Shown here: in pieces, positions 16,723 to 27,018 of the stretch
Layout of the letters: each line of letters opens with the position of its first letter
How positions within the stretch are numbered: position 1 is the first letter of the stretch
DNA from: JAVWGW01 sp036655915
Lineage (GTDB): Bacteria > Actinomycetota > Coriobacteriia > Coriobacteriales > Eggerthellaceae
Length of the DNA stretch: 50,918 nucleotides
Direction of reading: 5' to 3'
NCBI GenBank assembly: GCA_036655915.1
Contig: JAVVPE010000004.1
Coordinates: 1 to 50,918 of the forward strand
The notes under the pieces: generated by a model
Database searches by the model: none
Seen by the model: only the letters and a program-made list of their open reading frames with translations
Told to the model about the DNA's origin: nothing
Made by a program: the position numbers and the translations under genes

Positions 16723-17925
16723 CTACTGCGCCAGGCGCTTTGCCACCGCTTTGATAAAGTCATGGGTGCTCAGTTTTGTGGGGTGCGCGATCGTGGTAAT
16801 AAGCGCCAAATCGCCCGTCATCTCGCCCGCTTCAATGGTGTCAAGCGTGGCTGCATCCAGGCGGTCGGCAAAATCAACCAAATCGGCAAGACCATCCAGT
16901 TCGCCGCGCTTGCGCAGGGCGCCCGACCACGCGAAAATGGTCGCTACCGAATTCGTCGATGTTTCTTCACCTTTTAAGTGTTTGTAGTAGTGACGCTGCA
17001 CCGTGCCGTGCGCCGCTTCATATTCGTAGAAGCCCTGCGGCGACACCAGCACCGATGTCATCATGGCAAGCGACCCGAAGGCAGATGACACCATATCGCT
17101 CATAACGTCGCCGTCATAGTTTTTACACGCCCAGATAAATCCGCCCTTATCCTTCATAACGCGCGCCACGGCATCGTCGATGAGCGTATAGAAATACTCT
17201 ATGCCACAAGCCTCAAAGCGCTGCGCGTAGCTCTCGTCGTAGATTTCCTGGAAAATATCTTTGAAGCGGTGGTCGTATTTTTTGGAAATAGTATCTTTGG
17301 TGGCAAACCAAATGTCTTGCTTGACGTCGAGCGCATATTCAAAGCAGCTGCGCGCGAAGCTTTCGATGGAAGCATCCAAGTTGTGCATACCCTGCGCCAC
17401 ACCCGGGCCCGAAAACTCGTGTACCAGTTCGCGCATTTCGCTGCCATCGGCCGCGGTGTACACCAATTCTACCGTGCCAGCACCCGGCACGCGCATTTCG
17501 GCATTTTTATACACATCGCCATAGGCATGACGGGCAATGGTGATGGGTTTTTCCCAGTTGCGCACGCAGGGTTGGATCCCTTTAACGGTGATGGGCGTGC
17601 GAAACACCGTGCCATCCAAAATCGCACGGATGGTGCCGTTGGGGCTTTTCCACATCTGCCTAAGGTCGTATTCTTCCATGCGCGCACCGTTGGGGGTGAT
17701 GGTGGCACATTTTACGGCCACGCCCAAGCGCTTGGTGGCTTCGGCTGAATCCACCGTCACCTGATCGTTGGTGGCATTGCGATGCTCTAAGCCCAGATCG
17801 TAATACTCGGTTTTCAAGTGTATATGGGGCGCAAGCAGTTCATCTTTGATCAACTGCCAGATGATGCGCGTCATTTCATCGCCGTCCATTTCAACAAGCG
17901 GCGTGGTCATCTCGATTTTTGCCAT
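16723..17925 (-). CDS. icd: NADP-dependent isocitrate dehydrogenase (eukaryote-like homodimeric type)
   Basis: 400 residues. It oxidises isocitrate to 2-oxoglutarate and CO2 with NADP. The start VEMDGDEMTRIIWQLIKDEL and the motif SPNGTIRAILDGTVFR (Ser and Arg contacts to isocitrate) place it in the subfamily of mitochondrial and cytosolic IDHs, not the E. coli type. KNYDGDVMSDMVSSAFGSL, with the metal-binding Asp, and AAHGTVQRHYY, the cofactor loop, are intact. ATG 17925 follows AGGAAAGGG; the upstream open frame to 18003 is not used. It is convergent with dinB. Confidence 0.95.
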   Translation of the reverse strand: MAKIEMTTPLVEMDGDEMTRIIWQLIKDELLAPHIHLKTEYYDLGLEHRNATNDQVTVDSAEATKRLGVAVKCATITPNGARMEEYDLRQMWKSPNGTIRAILDGTVFRTPITVKGIQPCVRNWEKPITIARHAYGDVYKNAEMRVPGAGTVELVYTAADGSEMRELVHEFSGPGVAQGMHNLDASIESFARSCFEYALDVKQDIWFATKDTISKKYDHRFKDIFQEIYDESYAQRFEACGIEYFYTLIDDAVARVMKDKGGFIWACKNYDGDVMSDMVSSAFGSLAMMTSVLVSPQGFYEYEAAHGTVQRHYYKHLKGEETSTNSVATIFAWSGALRKRGELDGLADLVDFADRLDAATLDTIEAGEMTGDLALITTIAHPTKLSTHDFIKAVAKRLAQ

Positions 17926-18045
17926 AGTAACCCTTTCCTGTTTGTGCCAAACCGCGTGCATTCCGCTCAAGCGCCCGGACACAGCTGCCTTCTTTGACTG
18001 CAACCATAATAACGGCGCACAAACGCAAACTGCGCCGGGTGCGTG

Positions 18046-20715
18046 CTATTTTGGTGAAACGGCACACAAATCCTGGGCGAATCCCACCCGGAAGTTTTTG
18101 AATACCACTTCGCTTTCCTGCTGCGTGGCATCTAAATCCACATCGGCTACCAGGCAAAAATCGTGATCGCCGGCTTCGTCGCTGAAAATTTGGCGCAGGT
18201 GCCACACGTGGTCACGCGCTTCGTCGGCCTCGTCGATGGCAAGGTAGGCCATCGAACGTGCATCGGCATCGATACGTATTTCTTCATGTGCTTCAAAGTA
18301 AGCATCCAGCGCCCGCTGCCAACGCGGCGCACCACAGCCCCAGTCCTGGTCAAGAGCACCCAGCTGTTCTGTGCGCCCCCGCGCAGCAAGCTTCACGCGC
18401 AAAAACAAGGCATTGCGCACCAGCACTGTCAGGCCGCGGCGATCGCGCACCACCACATCGCTGGGCATGTCGGGTGCTTCTTGGGGCGGCGCCCCCGCAC
18501 TTTCCCATTCATCCATCAAACTTGAATCCACCGAGCGCACCACAAAACCCAGCCAGGCAATGATGTCTTCTAGGCGTTCATCGCGCTTGTCGGTGGGAAT
18601 GGTGCGATCGAGCACGCGAAAGGCATCGGAGAGATAGCGCAGCAGCGTTCCTTCTGAACGCGCAATTTTATAATGGGCAATGTAGCCCTTGAAATCCAAG
18701 ACGTTTTCCAGCATATCGCGCAGCACAGATTTGGGCGCCAGTTCAAAATCGCGCGCCCAAGGCACCTGCTCGCAGTAACGCTCAAAGGCGGCATCCAACA
18801 GCTCTTCAAGCGGCTTGGGATAAGTTATTTCGGCAATGCGTTCCATGCGTTCATCGTATTCGATGCCTTCGGCCTTCATTTCAAACAAAGCCTGACCGCG
18901 CGCGGCGCGTTCCTGCGCACGCACCACCTGGCGCGGATTTTCAAGCGTGGCTTCCGCCATCGAAATGGCATCGAGGGCATAGGTTTCACTTTCGGGGTCC
19001 AAAAGCTCAAGGGCCGCCAGCAAAAACGGTGAAAGCGGCTGATCAAGCGCAAAATCTTCGGGAAGATCAACCGTGGTCACGTACTGCAGGCCCTCGCCGC
19101 CATCAGCACCATCGCCGCCCTCTAGCACTTCGATGACGTCGGATGCCACCAGCGTATTAAATATTTCTTCGGCACGCTGGGCAAGCGCCACCTTTTCTTC
19201 GGGTGTCTGGGCGGAATCCTGAATAAGGCGCTGCACCCGGCGGTAGGCATCGCCGCCCTGCACCACTTCCGATAACACCAGCGAATGCGTGATGCTCAAA
19301 TGAGGCTTGAGCGTTTCGGGCACGGCATCGATCAGGCGCTCAAAGGTCTGCTTGTTCCAGGTGACGAAACCTTCGGGCGCGTGCTTCTTCTTTATCTTGC
19401 GCACTTTTTTCGGGTCGCCACCCGCCTTGGTTAAGGCGCGCGCGTTTTCGATATCGTGTTCGGGCGCTTCGGCGACCACCCTGCCTTCGGTGTCAAAGCC
19501 GCTGCGTCCAGCACGCCCCACTATTTGGTGAAATTCGCGCGCCCGCAAACGGCGCATGCGATAGCCATCAAACTTAGTCAAGGCCGTAAGCACCACGGTA
19601 TGGATGGGCACGTTTATGCCCACACCCAGCGTATCGGTGCCACATATTACGGGAAGTAATCCCTGCTGGGCAAGCTTTTCCACCAACAGGCGATAGCGGG
19701 GCAACATGCCCGCATGATGCACGCCAACGCCCGAACTTAAAAGTCGCTTGAGCGTTTGCCCAAACACGGTGGTGAAGCGAGCGCCCCGCACAGCTTCCTT
19801 TATCAGCTTGCGCTGTTCATTGGTAACCACGCCATAGCTTGAAAGCGCCTGCGCCGTATCAAGGGCGGCATCCTGTGAAAAATGCACCAGGTACAGCGGC
19901 GCTTCGCCGCGGCGCAGAGCCAGTTCAACCGTGGCTTCAAGCGGCGTTTCCACATACTCATAGCTTAGGGGCACCGGACGTTCGGCATTGGCAATGATGT
20001 CGACTTCCGTGCCGGTGCGCTGCTTAAGAGCGCTTGCAAGGGTGCTCACATCGCCCAAGGTGGCGCTCATAAGCAGAAATTGCGTTTTGGGCAGCGTGAG
20101 CAGGGGCACCTGCCACGCCCAACCGCGGTCGGCATCGCCATAAAAATGAAACTCATCCATGGCCACGCAGCCCACATCCGCAGTTTCGCCTTCGCGCAGC
20201 GCCTGATTGGCTAAAATTTCGGCCGTGCAACAAATGACGGGGGCTTCGGGGTTGATGTGGGCGTCGCCCGTGATCATGCCCACGTTTTCGCGTCCCAACA
20301 CTTCCACTAAATCAAAAAACTTTTCACTGACCAGCGCTTTTATGGGGGCCGTGTAATAGGCGCGGCGGCCGGAAGCAAGCGCCATGAAGTGTAAGCCCAG
20401 CGCCACAAGCGATTTGCCCGACCCGGTGGGGGTGCCCAAAATAACATGGTTGCCCACCATCAGATCCATCAGGGCTTCTTCTTGGTGGGGCCACAGGGTG
20501 ACACCGCGCGCTGCCACCCATTCCAAAAAATGATCGAGGGACACATCGGCAGATTGCCAGGCTTGCGCCTCTTCGCCCGCAGGCGGTTCCCACCAGCCTG
20601 GCGCAAGGCGACCCAAAGAACCAAAAGCAAAGGCATCGGTGTGCGCATCGCTGTGCGGCTGCGTGCTTGGGTCAGTGCGCGAAGCTTCTACCGGCTGGGG
20701 CGTATCCTGATCCAC
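18046..20715 (-). CDS. Ski2-like DEAD/DEAH-box helicase with DUF3516-type C-terminus
   Basis: An 889-residue superfamily 2 helicase. Walker A GTPTGSGKS is at 94-102, the Walker B variant DEFH at 187-190, motif III SAT at 217-219, and motif VI QIVGRAGRSG in the second RecA domain. The last 400 residues match the all-helical DUF3516 type seen in actinobacterial relatives, with no known specific function. The substrate is probably RNA, by analogy with Ski2/Mtr4 proteins. It starts with GTG 20715 after GAAGGG and begins 6 bases after the MFS gene ends, so it is likely co-transcribed with it. The first 40 residues are polar and low in complexity. Confidence 0.93.
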   Translation of the reverse strand: MDQDTPQPVEASRTDPSTQPHSDAHTDAFAFGSLGRLAPGWWEPPAGEEAQAWQSADVSLDHFLEWVAARGVTLWPHQEEALMDLMVGNHVILGTPTGSGKSLVALGLHFMALASGRRAYYTAPIKALVSEKFFDLVEVLGRENVGMITGDAHINPEAPVICCTAEILANQALREGETADVGCVAMDEFHFYGDADRGWAWQVPLLTLPKTQFLLMSATLGDVSTLASALKQRTGTEVDIIANAERPVPLSYEYVETPLEATVELALRRGEAPLYLVHFSQDAALDTAQALSSYGVVTNEQRKLIKEAVRGARFTTVFGQTLKRLLSSGVGVHHAGMLPRYRLLVEKLAQQGLLPVICGTDTLGVGINVPIHTVVLTALTKFDGYRMRRLRAREFHQIVGRAGRSGFDTEGRVVAEAPEHDIENARALTKAGGDPKKVRKIKKKHAPEGFVTWNKQTFERLIDAVPETLKPHLSITHSLVLSEVVQGGDAYRRVQRLIQDSAQTPEEKVALAQRAEEIFNTLVASDVIEVLEGGDGADGGEGLQYVTTVDLPEDFALDQPLSPFLLAALELLDPESETYALDAISMAEATLENPRQVVRAQERAARGQALFEMKAEGIEYDERMERIAEITYPKPLEELLDAAFERYCEQVPWARDFELAPKSVLRDMLENVLDFKGYIAHYKIARSEGTLLRYLSDAFRVLDRTIPTDKRDERLEDIIAWLGFVVRSVDSSLMDEWESAGAPPQEAPDMPSDVVVRDRRGLTVLVRNALFLRVKLAARGRTEQLGALDQDWGCGAPRWQRALDAYFEAHEEIRIDADARSMAYLAIDEADEARDHVWHLRQIFSDEAGDHDFCLVADVDLDATQQESEVVFKNFRVGFAQDLCAVSPK

Positions 20716-20721
20716 AGCGTA

Positions 20722-22089
20722 TTACCCTTCGCTTTTTGCAGGTGCAGCGATTTCAAAACCTTCGGCATCTAACTGGGGTGCCCCTTCGGCCTGCCGGCGC
20801 GCAACAAGCCTGCGAGCAGCGGGAATAGAAGCAAGCAGCGCCACGCCCATAAGCAGCGAAGCCACAATAACCATAATCCACACCGGGAAAAATGACAGGT
20901 AGGCATCAAACATCACGCCCGATACAACGGCACCTATGGCAGCGCCCAACATTTCAAAGGCGGTCACAATACCGGTCACCGTGCCCAAATCCTTTTTCCC
21001 GTATTCCTTTACCACCATGATCGGGGGCGCCACCGTGCCCATGCAGGTTGCGAAGCCGAAAAATAGGCAGGCAAGAATAGGGCCTGCATCGGTGGCGGGA
21101 AAACACAGCGCAATACCCGCAGCAACCGAGGTGATAGTGCCCAACACTGTGCCCACCAACATGCCCCAGCGGTCATAAATGGCGCCGAGTGATATTTTGG
21201 CGAAAATGACAACGGCCAGGTAAAACGACCAAACACTGCCCGCCCAAAGCGTCGTATGCCCACCCGTTACCACTTCAACACCGTTGAGAGTAACCGAAGT
21301 CATATTGGAAATGGAATTGGTGATAATGGCACCATTCACAATACCCATCATCACAAACCCCACGACAAGTAACCAGAATCCGCCATTTTTTGAAAGCACC
21401 TTCCACCCGATTGACACCCCTACCGGTTTGTCGGGCGAACGGTCGGCCTTGGCCTGTTCAACCTGGCCAGCGCCGTAGGGAACAAGCCCCTTGTCGCTGG
21501 GGCGCGAACGAAACATGATAACGGCAATAGGCAGCGCGCACACGCAGCACACCACTGCAAGCAGCAAAAACGCCGAACGCCAACCGGAATTGGCAATCAT
21601 AGCGCTGGTTACGGGCGACAAAATGACGCCGCCTAAGCCCGAACCGGAAAGCGCTATCGACACGGCAAGGCCGCGCTTGAGCGTAAACCAATTGGAAATC
21701 AGCACTGAAACAAGCAAGCGTGTGCCCGCAACAACCACCATGCCGGCAACGATGCACAGCGCATACAGCTGCCACAGCTGGGTGATGAAGGAAAAGGCCA
21801 CCAGCACCGCCGTACTGGTAAGCACGGTGGTTGCCGCTAGTACGCGCGCGCTGCACTTATCGGTTAGGCGGCCGATGACCAGCGAAGCGAATACCGCCAC
21901 GACGGTGCACAGCGAAACGCCCGTGTTGAATTGCCCTACGCTGATGCCCAAATCTTGCACTATGTGCGATTGGAACAGCGGGATGCAATTGACAAAAACG
22001 GTATAGCAGGTGGCCATAATAAGCAGACCACCCGCAACAATCCACCAACCGTAAAAGAATTTCCCCTCGTGTTTTTGCGCAGCGTCCAC
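20722..22089 (-). CDS. MFS transporter (OFA/monocarboxylate-type)
   Basis: A 455-residue major facilitator with twelve hydrophobic segments. The loop 2-3 signature appears as GRLTDKCSARVL, and the start FFYGWWIVAGGLLIMATCY resembles the oxalate/formate antiporter and monocarboxylate branch. The repeat in the second half has GAIYDRWGMLVGT. The substrate is unknown; an anion is a reasonable guess from the branch. It starts with GTG 22089, six bases past the end of the M20 hydrolase gene, so hydrolase and transporter may work on one substrate. Confidence 0.9.
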   Translation of the reverse strand: MDAAQKHEGKFFYGWWIVAGGLLIMATCYTVFVNCIPLFQSHIVQDLGISVGQFNTGVSLCTVVAVFASLVIGRLTDKCSARVLAATTVLTSTAVLVAFSFITQLWQLYALCIVAGMVVVAGTRLLVSVLISNWFTLKRGLAVSIALSGSGLGGVILSPVTSAMIANSGWRSAFLLLAVVCCVCALPIAVIMFRSRPSDKGLVPYGAGQVEQAKADRSPDKPVGVSIGWKVLSKNGGFWLLVVGFVMMGIVNGAIITNSISNMTSVTLNGVEVVTGGHTTLWAGSVWSFYLAVVIFAKISLGAIYDRWGMLVGTVLGTITSVAAGIALCFPATDAGPILACLFFGFATCMGTVAPPIMVVKEYGKKDLGTVTGIVTAFEMLGAAIGAVVSGVMFDAYLSFFPVWIMVIVASLLMGVALLASIPAARRLVARRQAEGAPQLDAEGFEIAAPAKSEG

Positions 22090-22095
22090 GATGCC

Positions 22096-23547
22096 TCACT
22101 TCCCTAACAAATCAAGATGCCTGATGAACTCGGTATAAAATCCCACGCCGCGCTTGAATGCTTCCACATCCAAGTTTTCATCCTGCCCGTGAATGCGCGC
22201 ACGCTGATCGCCCCTGAAAAGGATGCCGGCAAAACGGTAGGTATGGGGGCAAATGCGCGCGAAATGGCGCGAATCGCTGCAACTGCTTTGCACGTAAGGG
22301 GCAATGCCCGCGCTTGGATAAACGCTGTGTGTGACACTGCGCAGATAGTTGAACACCGCGTCGTTTTCAAAGGGCGAAGTGGGCGAAGGGTCGATGGCGT
22401 TGCGCACTTCAAAAGCGGCTGTATCGTCGAAGTGTCCTTTGAGGCGCGCAAGTGCTTCGTCCACGGTTTCCAGCGGATCGACACGCACGTTTACTGTGGC
22501 TTTTGCCTGCTTGGGAATGATATTTGCCGCCGGGCTGCCCTCAAGCTGCGTGAGCGCATAGGTCGTGCGCACCATGGCGGCCGTTTCAGGATCGCCCTTC
22601 ATTATTTTTTTGACAAGGGGAGCAAACAGCCACAGATTGCCAAATACCACCTTGAGCCCAAAGCTTCCATGGGCTGCAAGCTCTTTTAACATGGCTGCGA
22701 TGGGCGCTGAAAGCTTTGCTGCAGGCGGGTTTTTCTGCACCGCTTCAAGCGAAGATACCAGGCTGGCCGTGGCATCACCAAGTGAAGGGGTCGCGGCATG
22801 CCCCCCTTGCGCCTTGGTGGTAACAAAGGCGTTGAAAAGGCCTTTTTCGGTAACACCTATAACGGCGAACGGGCAGGACACCCCCAGCGGCGCATTGTCG
22901 ATGACGGCGCCCCCTTCATCGAGCACGAAAAACGGCTCGATGCCCTGCTCTTTAAAGTGCGCCACCATAGCGGGCGTGGTGGCACCGTTATCCTCTTCGC
23001 AATTAGAAGAACAGATATACACATCGCGTGGGGGCACATAGCCCTGCGCAAGCAGCGTTTCCGTCGCTTCAAAAAGGGCGGCTAAAATACACTTGGTATC
23101 CACCGCACCGCGTGCCCAAATTTTGCCGTCTTCAATCTGCGCCGCAAAGGGCTCGTGTTCCCAACCTTGCGTATCGGCATCCACCACATCGTGGTGTGCC
23201 ATAAGCACGGCCGGTGCCAAAGCAGGATTTGCGCCCTTCCACTTCAGCATGATGCCGTAAGTTTCAAACAAAGTCAGTTCAAGCTGGGCAAACACACCGG
23301 GATACAGCGTGCGCATACGGGGAACAAAGACATCAAAGGGCGCATGGTCGGCAGCGGGGTTTTGAGCGCCCCATACCGTGGGCAGGCGCAGCATTTCTTG
23401 AAAGCGCGCAACCGCAGCGTCATCCCCCATCGCATCGCTTGGCGGCAGCGGATTTTCAACCACGGCCGGTTTCAGCCGCACGGCGTTGAACAGCAGTACA
23501 AGCACAAACGCGGCCACAATCCCTAGAACAACGAACACTACAGCCAT
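22096..23547 (-). CDS. Membrane-anchored M20-family metallohydrolase (PM20D1/carboxypeptidase-like)
   Basis: 483 residues. An N-terminal hydrophobic segment (about 2-24) anchors the enzyme, with the catalytic domain probably outside. Di-zinc ligands are visible: His in LMAHHDVVDAD, Asp in ARGAVDTKCIL, the Glu-Glu pair in SSNCEEDNG, and His in SCSDSRHF near the C-terminus. The dimerisation (lid) domain lies in between. Relatives cleave peptides or condense and hydrolyse N-acyl amino acids; the substrate cannot be read here. It is followed by the MFS gene after 6 bases. Confidence 0.92.
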   Translation of the reverse strand: MAVVFVVLGIVAAFVLVLLFNAVRLKPAVVENPLPPSDAMGDDAAVARFQEMLRLPTVWGAQNPAADHAPFDVFVPRMRTLYPGVFAQLELTLFETYGIMLKWKGANPALAPAVLMAHHDVVDADTQGWEHEPFAAQIEDGKIWARGAVDTKCILAALFEATETLLAQGYVPPRDVYICSSNCEEDNGATTPAMVAHFKEQGIEPFFVLDEGGAVIDNAPLGVSCPFAVIGVTEKGLFNAFVTTKAQGGHAATPSLGDATASLVSSLEAVQKNPPAAKLSAPIAAMLKELAAHGSFGLKVVFGNLWLFAPLVKKIMKGDPETAAMVRTTYALTQLEGSPAANIIPKQAKATVNVRVDPLETVDEALARLKGHFDDTAAFEVRNAIDPSPTSPFENDAVFNYLRSVTHSVYPSAGIAPYVQSSCSDSRHFARICPHTYRFAGILFRGDQRARIHGQDENLDVEAFKRGVGFYTEFIRHLDLLGK

Positions 23548-23598
23548 GGTTTCCCCTTACAAACAGCCCTTGACCCTGGGCACTTCGGCCGCAGCCCC

Positions 23599-24621
23599 TT
23601 AGTTAAACTTGAATATCTTTTGCGCCACACGATAGCCCGAAAGACCGATGCGGCGGCCAAATTCGGTGGGCAGATTCGTGCCCAAATTGAGCGCATGGCG
23701 GCGCACATGACGGTAAAGCGTCGGGTTTTGCTGTTCCAGGTAGTTCCAAATACCCTCAAGTTTTTCATCATCTTCGGGCGTTTTCTTCATGCGCAAAAAC
23801 ACCGAGCAGATGCACATCATCATGGAAAGATAGTTTTCCATGTAGTGTTCAAGCTTCTTTTCTGGCACGGCTTGCGGAAGATTTACCGCATCGATCATGG
23901 CGCGCGTAACCCGCAGCTGCTGATCGAGGCGCGTAAGCATAACCGTTTCGTTGACGGATTGATCTTCGCGGCCGATGAAATAGCGATACATGTCGACATC
24001 GCGGTAATAGAGGGTTTTTACCTGCGGCAGGGGCACATACACGAAAATGTTATCGACATAAAAACAGTGTTCGGGCAGCTGAAGGTTCATATCTTTAAGC
24101 AGCGCACTGCGATAGATGACCGAATGCATCAACAGATATTGGCTTTGCAGAAAGTGGCCGATGTCACCCCAGCCAAAAGTGCGTCCTTCAGGAAACACGT
24201 TGCGATAGTGCATGACCGTGCGGGAATCTTCGTGCACCTTTTCATACACGTAGTTGCCGATGAACAGATCGGTTGGCTGGGCGCATTCCATCTGGCTGCG
24301 CAGGTAGGCCATAACGGGCACCATGGCGGTAGCATCAAGCCAATCGTCGGAATCGACCACCTTGAAATAAAGGCCCGTTGCGGCCGCTAACCCCGCGTTG
24401 ACCGCCGAGCCATGCCCGCCGTTTTCCTTGTGGATAACCGAGATGATTTCAGGGTGGGCACGTGCCCACTCGTCGGCTTTTTCGGCCGTGTTATCCTTGC
24501 TTGAACCATCGTCAACTATGATTACTTCAATATCGTTTCCGCAGGTCAAGATTGATTCAATGCAGGCATCCATGTAGTCTGCCGAATTGTAGCACGGCAC
24601 GGCGAATGAAATAGTTTTCAT
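23599..24621 (-). CDS. Family 2 glycosyltransferase
   Basis: A 340-residue GT-A type inverting glycosyltransferase without membrane segments. The nucleotide-binding start SFAVPCYNSADYMDACIESI, VDDGSS at 37-42 and the metal-binding DSDDW at 90-94 are intact, with ENGGHGSAVNAGL between them. The last 150 residues are helical and basic, possibly for membrane contact. It is 26 bases after glf in the same direction; a role adding a sugar, perhaps galactofuranose, to an envelope glycan is inferred from that neighbour. Confidence 0.93.
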   Translation of the reverse strand: MKTISFAVPCYNSADYMDACIESILTCGNDIEVIIVDDGSSKDNTAEKADEWARAHPEIISVIHKENGGHGSAVNAGLAAATGLYFKVVDSDDWLDATAMVPVMAYLRSQMECAQPTDLFIGNYVYEKVHEDSRTVMHYRNVFPEGRTFGWGDIGHFLQSQYLLMHSVIYRSALLKDMNLQLPEHCFYVDNIFVYVPLPQVKTLYYRDVDMYRYFIGREDQSVNETVMLTRLDQQLRVTRAMIDAVNLPQAVPEKKLEHYMENYLSMMMCICSVFLRMKKTPEDDEKLEGIWNYLEQQNPTLYRHVRRHALNLGTNLPTEFGRRIGLSGYRVAQKIFKFN

Positions 24622-24647
24622 GATTAGCTTTATATCCCCGCTCTTCG

Positions 24648-25862
24648 TTAGTTACACAGGCGATCGGCAAGATCGAGCGCGCGCCCGATAATGACATCCA
24701 TATTATAGTAGCGATATTCAGCCAAGCGCCCCAGCGGATAGAAATTCGCAAGGTTGGCCGTCAGCTGGCGATAGCGATCGTAGTGCGCGTTGTTTTCTTC
24801 GTTGATGATGGCGTAATAGGGAATCTGCTTTTTGGGATCATCGTAGGCGTGCGAATATTCCTTCATGATTGTGGTTTTGTCAGACACCTGACCCGTCAGA
24901 TACTTAAATTCAGTGATGCGCGTGTAATCTTCACTGACGGTGAAATTGACGGTGCCACAGGGCAACACGTGTTCGGCATCGAGGGTTTCGTAAGTGAAAT
25001 CAAGGCTGCGATACGGAAGGCGGCCAAAGCGCGACAGGAAAAGCTCGTCGAGGGGGCCGGTGTAGATAACGGGGCCATCAAAGGTGACGCCCTTGATTTT
25101 GATAGCCGTAAGCGGCGCAGTTTCTTCCTTGCTTTCAAAATCCAGTTCAAAAACGCTTTCCGCTTCCGTGTTGAGGCACACGCTAATGTTTTCGTGGTCG
25201 AGCATGTTTTCAAACAGCGGCGTGTAACCGTGCTGGGGCATGCCCTGATAGGCGTCTTGGAAGTAGCGATTGTCGCGCGAAACAAAAACGGGCACGCGCG
25301 CCGTTACGCTCGGGTCAACTTCTTCGGGGGTAAGGCCCCACTGCTTTTGGGTGTAATGCAAAAACACGTTTTCATAGATGAAATCGGCGATTTCCGTTAA
25401 ATCAGGGTCTTTTTTGCTGCGCAATTCGTTGATGGTCACCTTGCGTTCGTCGCCGAATTCTTCAATGAGTTTTTCGGTTAGACGCGCTGCTTTTTCTTCC
25501 CCAAAGGCTATTTCCATCGAGTTTTTGTTGAAGGGAACAGGCATATAGGTACCATGCCAATCCGCTAAAACAGCGTGTTGGTAATCACGCCATGCGGTAA
25601 AACGCTTGAGGTAATCGAAGGCGCGCTTGTCGTTGCTGTGAAAGATATGGGGGCCATAGCGGTGCACAAGCAGCCCCGCTTCGTCGCAATCGTCATACAT
25701 GTTGCCACCGATGTGGGCGCGCTTTTCTATGATGAGCACGCGCTTGCCAGCACGTTGCGCCATTTCACGCGCAACAACACTGCCGGCAAAACCACTGCCC
25801 ACCACCAACACATCGTAGTCTTTTATGGCAACATCTTGAAAGTTTTGATAGGTCAGAGCCAT
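24648..25862 (-). CDS. glf: UDP-galactopyranose mutase
   Basis: 404 residues. It converts UDP-galactopyranose to UDP-galactofuranose using reduced FAD. The Rossmann motif VVGSGFAGSVVA is at 20-31, followed by IEKRAHIGGNMYD and RYGPHIFHS, all hallmarks of the family; YTQKQWGL and the late LGRLAEYRYYNMDVII segment, which contacts flavin and substrate, are also present. Length is normal. With the adjacent GT2 gene this indicates a galactofuranose-containing envelope polymer. Confidence 0.96.
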   Translation of the reverse strand: MALTYQNFQDVAIKDYDVLVVGSGFAGSVVAREMAQRAGKRVLIIEKRAHIGGNMYDDCDEAGLLVHRYGPHIFHSNDKRAFDYLKRFTAWRDYQHAVLADWHGTYMPVPFNKNSMEIAFGEEKAARLTEKLIEEFGDERKVTINELRSKKDPDLTEIADFIYENVFLHYTQKQWGLTPEEVDPSVTARVPVFVSRDNRYFQDAYQGMPQHGYTPLFENMLDHENISVCLNTEAESVFELDFESKEETAPLTAIKIKGVTFDGPVIYTGPLDELFLSRFGRLPYRSLDFTYETLDAEHVLPCGTVNFTVSEDYTRITEFKYLTGQVSDKTTIMKEYSHAYDDPKKQIPYYAIINEENNAHYDRYRQLTANLANFYPLGRLAEYRYYNMDVIIGRALDLADRLCN

Positions 25863-26013
25863 AACACCCTTCCTTTACGCAGTAAAAGACCAGCAACAAG
25901 CTGGCCATCCTTAAAAGTCTCTAATTATACCGAGCACCCATTTTACCGAGAAGCACGCCGTTTAGGTGCATTATCATACAAATCGGATAACTGAACACGA
26001 GAAAGGGACCTTT

Positions 26014-27018
26014 GTGAGTGCATTCCTCGATTCGATCTTAAACCGCGCCAAAGCCGATAAACAGACGATTGTCCTGCCCGAAGGTGACGACGAGCGCACG
26101 CTGAAAGCCGCTCAAAGCATTTTGCAAAAAAACATTGCCCACCTGATTATTTTAGGGGATGAGAAAAAAATCGCGGCGAGCGGCTATTGCCTTGAAGGGG
26201 CAAGCATCATCGACCCGCGCACATCAGACAAGCGCGAGCACATGGCAAACGCGCTCTACGAACTGCGCAAAGCCAAGGGGATGACCCCCGAAGAAGCGCT
26301 GGCACAGCTTGATGACGTGCTGTATTTTGGCGTCATGATGGTGAAGCTGGGCATGGCTGATGGCATGGTGGGCGGTGCCTGCCACTCCACAACGCAGGTG
26401 TTAAGCCCCTGTTTGCGCATTCTTAAAACGGCGCCGGGCATAAAACTGGTCAGCTCGTTTTTCATCATGGTGGTGCCCGATTGCGCCTATGGGCAAAGCG
26501 GTACCTTCCTGTTTTCGGATTGCGGCCTAGAAGTGCAGCCCGATGCCGAAAAATTGGCACACATCGCTCTTAATTCTGCCCAATCATGGCACACGCTGAT
26601 GGGTACCACGCCGCTTGTAGCCATGCTTTCTCATTCCACCTGCGGATCGGCCAAAAATGATGACGCAAGCAAAGTGGTTGAAGCCACCGCCATCGCCCAC
26701 CAGCTGGACCCCGAGCTTGCCCTTGAAGGCGAATTGCAGCTGGATGCCGCCATCGTGAAATCAATCGGAGCCTCAAAAGCCCCCGGATCAAAGGTTGCGG
26801 GCCGGGCAAACGTGCTTATCTTCCCCGACTTGGACGCGGGCAATATTGGCTATAAGCTGGTACAACGCTTGGCGCACGCCGAAGCCTATGGGCCGATTAC
26901 CCAGGGCATCGCCGCGCCGGTAAACGATCTGTCGCGCGGCTGCACCGCCGAAGACATTATCGGCGTTATCGGCATAACCGCCGTGCAATGCCAGGCCAAA
27001 AAAGCCGCCGAAGCCTAA
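26014..27018 (+). CDS. pta: Phosphate acetyltransferase
   Basis: 334 residues, the short single-domain form. It converts acetyl-CoA and phosphate to acetyl phosphate and CoA. IVLPEGDDERTLKAA at the start, GMADGMVGGACHST, and ARANVLIFPDLDAGNIGYKL near the end (here with GRANV) are the family hallmarks. GTG 26014 follows GAGAAAGGGAC; the frame is open from 25966 but that extension is not family-like. Unusually, ackA lies downstream on the opposite strand and not in the same operon. Confidence 0.96.
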   Translation: MSAFLDSILNRAKADKQTIVLPEGDDERTLKAAQSILQKNIAHLIILGDEKKIAASGYCLEGASIIDPRTSDKREHMANALYELRKAKGMTPEEALAQLDDVLYFGVMMVKLGMADGMVGGACHSTTQVLSPCLRILKTAPGIKLVSSFFIMVVPDCAYGQSGTFLFSDCGLEVQPDAEKLAHIALNSAQSWHTLMGTTPLVAMLSHSTCGSAKNDDASKVVEATAIAHQLDPELALEGELQLDAAIVKSIGASKAPGSKVAGRANVLIFPDLDAGNIGYKLVQRLAHAEAYGPITQGIAAPVNDLSRGCTAEDIIGVIGITAVQCQAKKAAEA

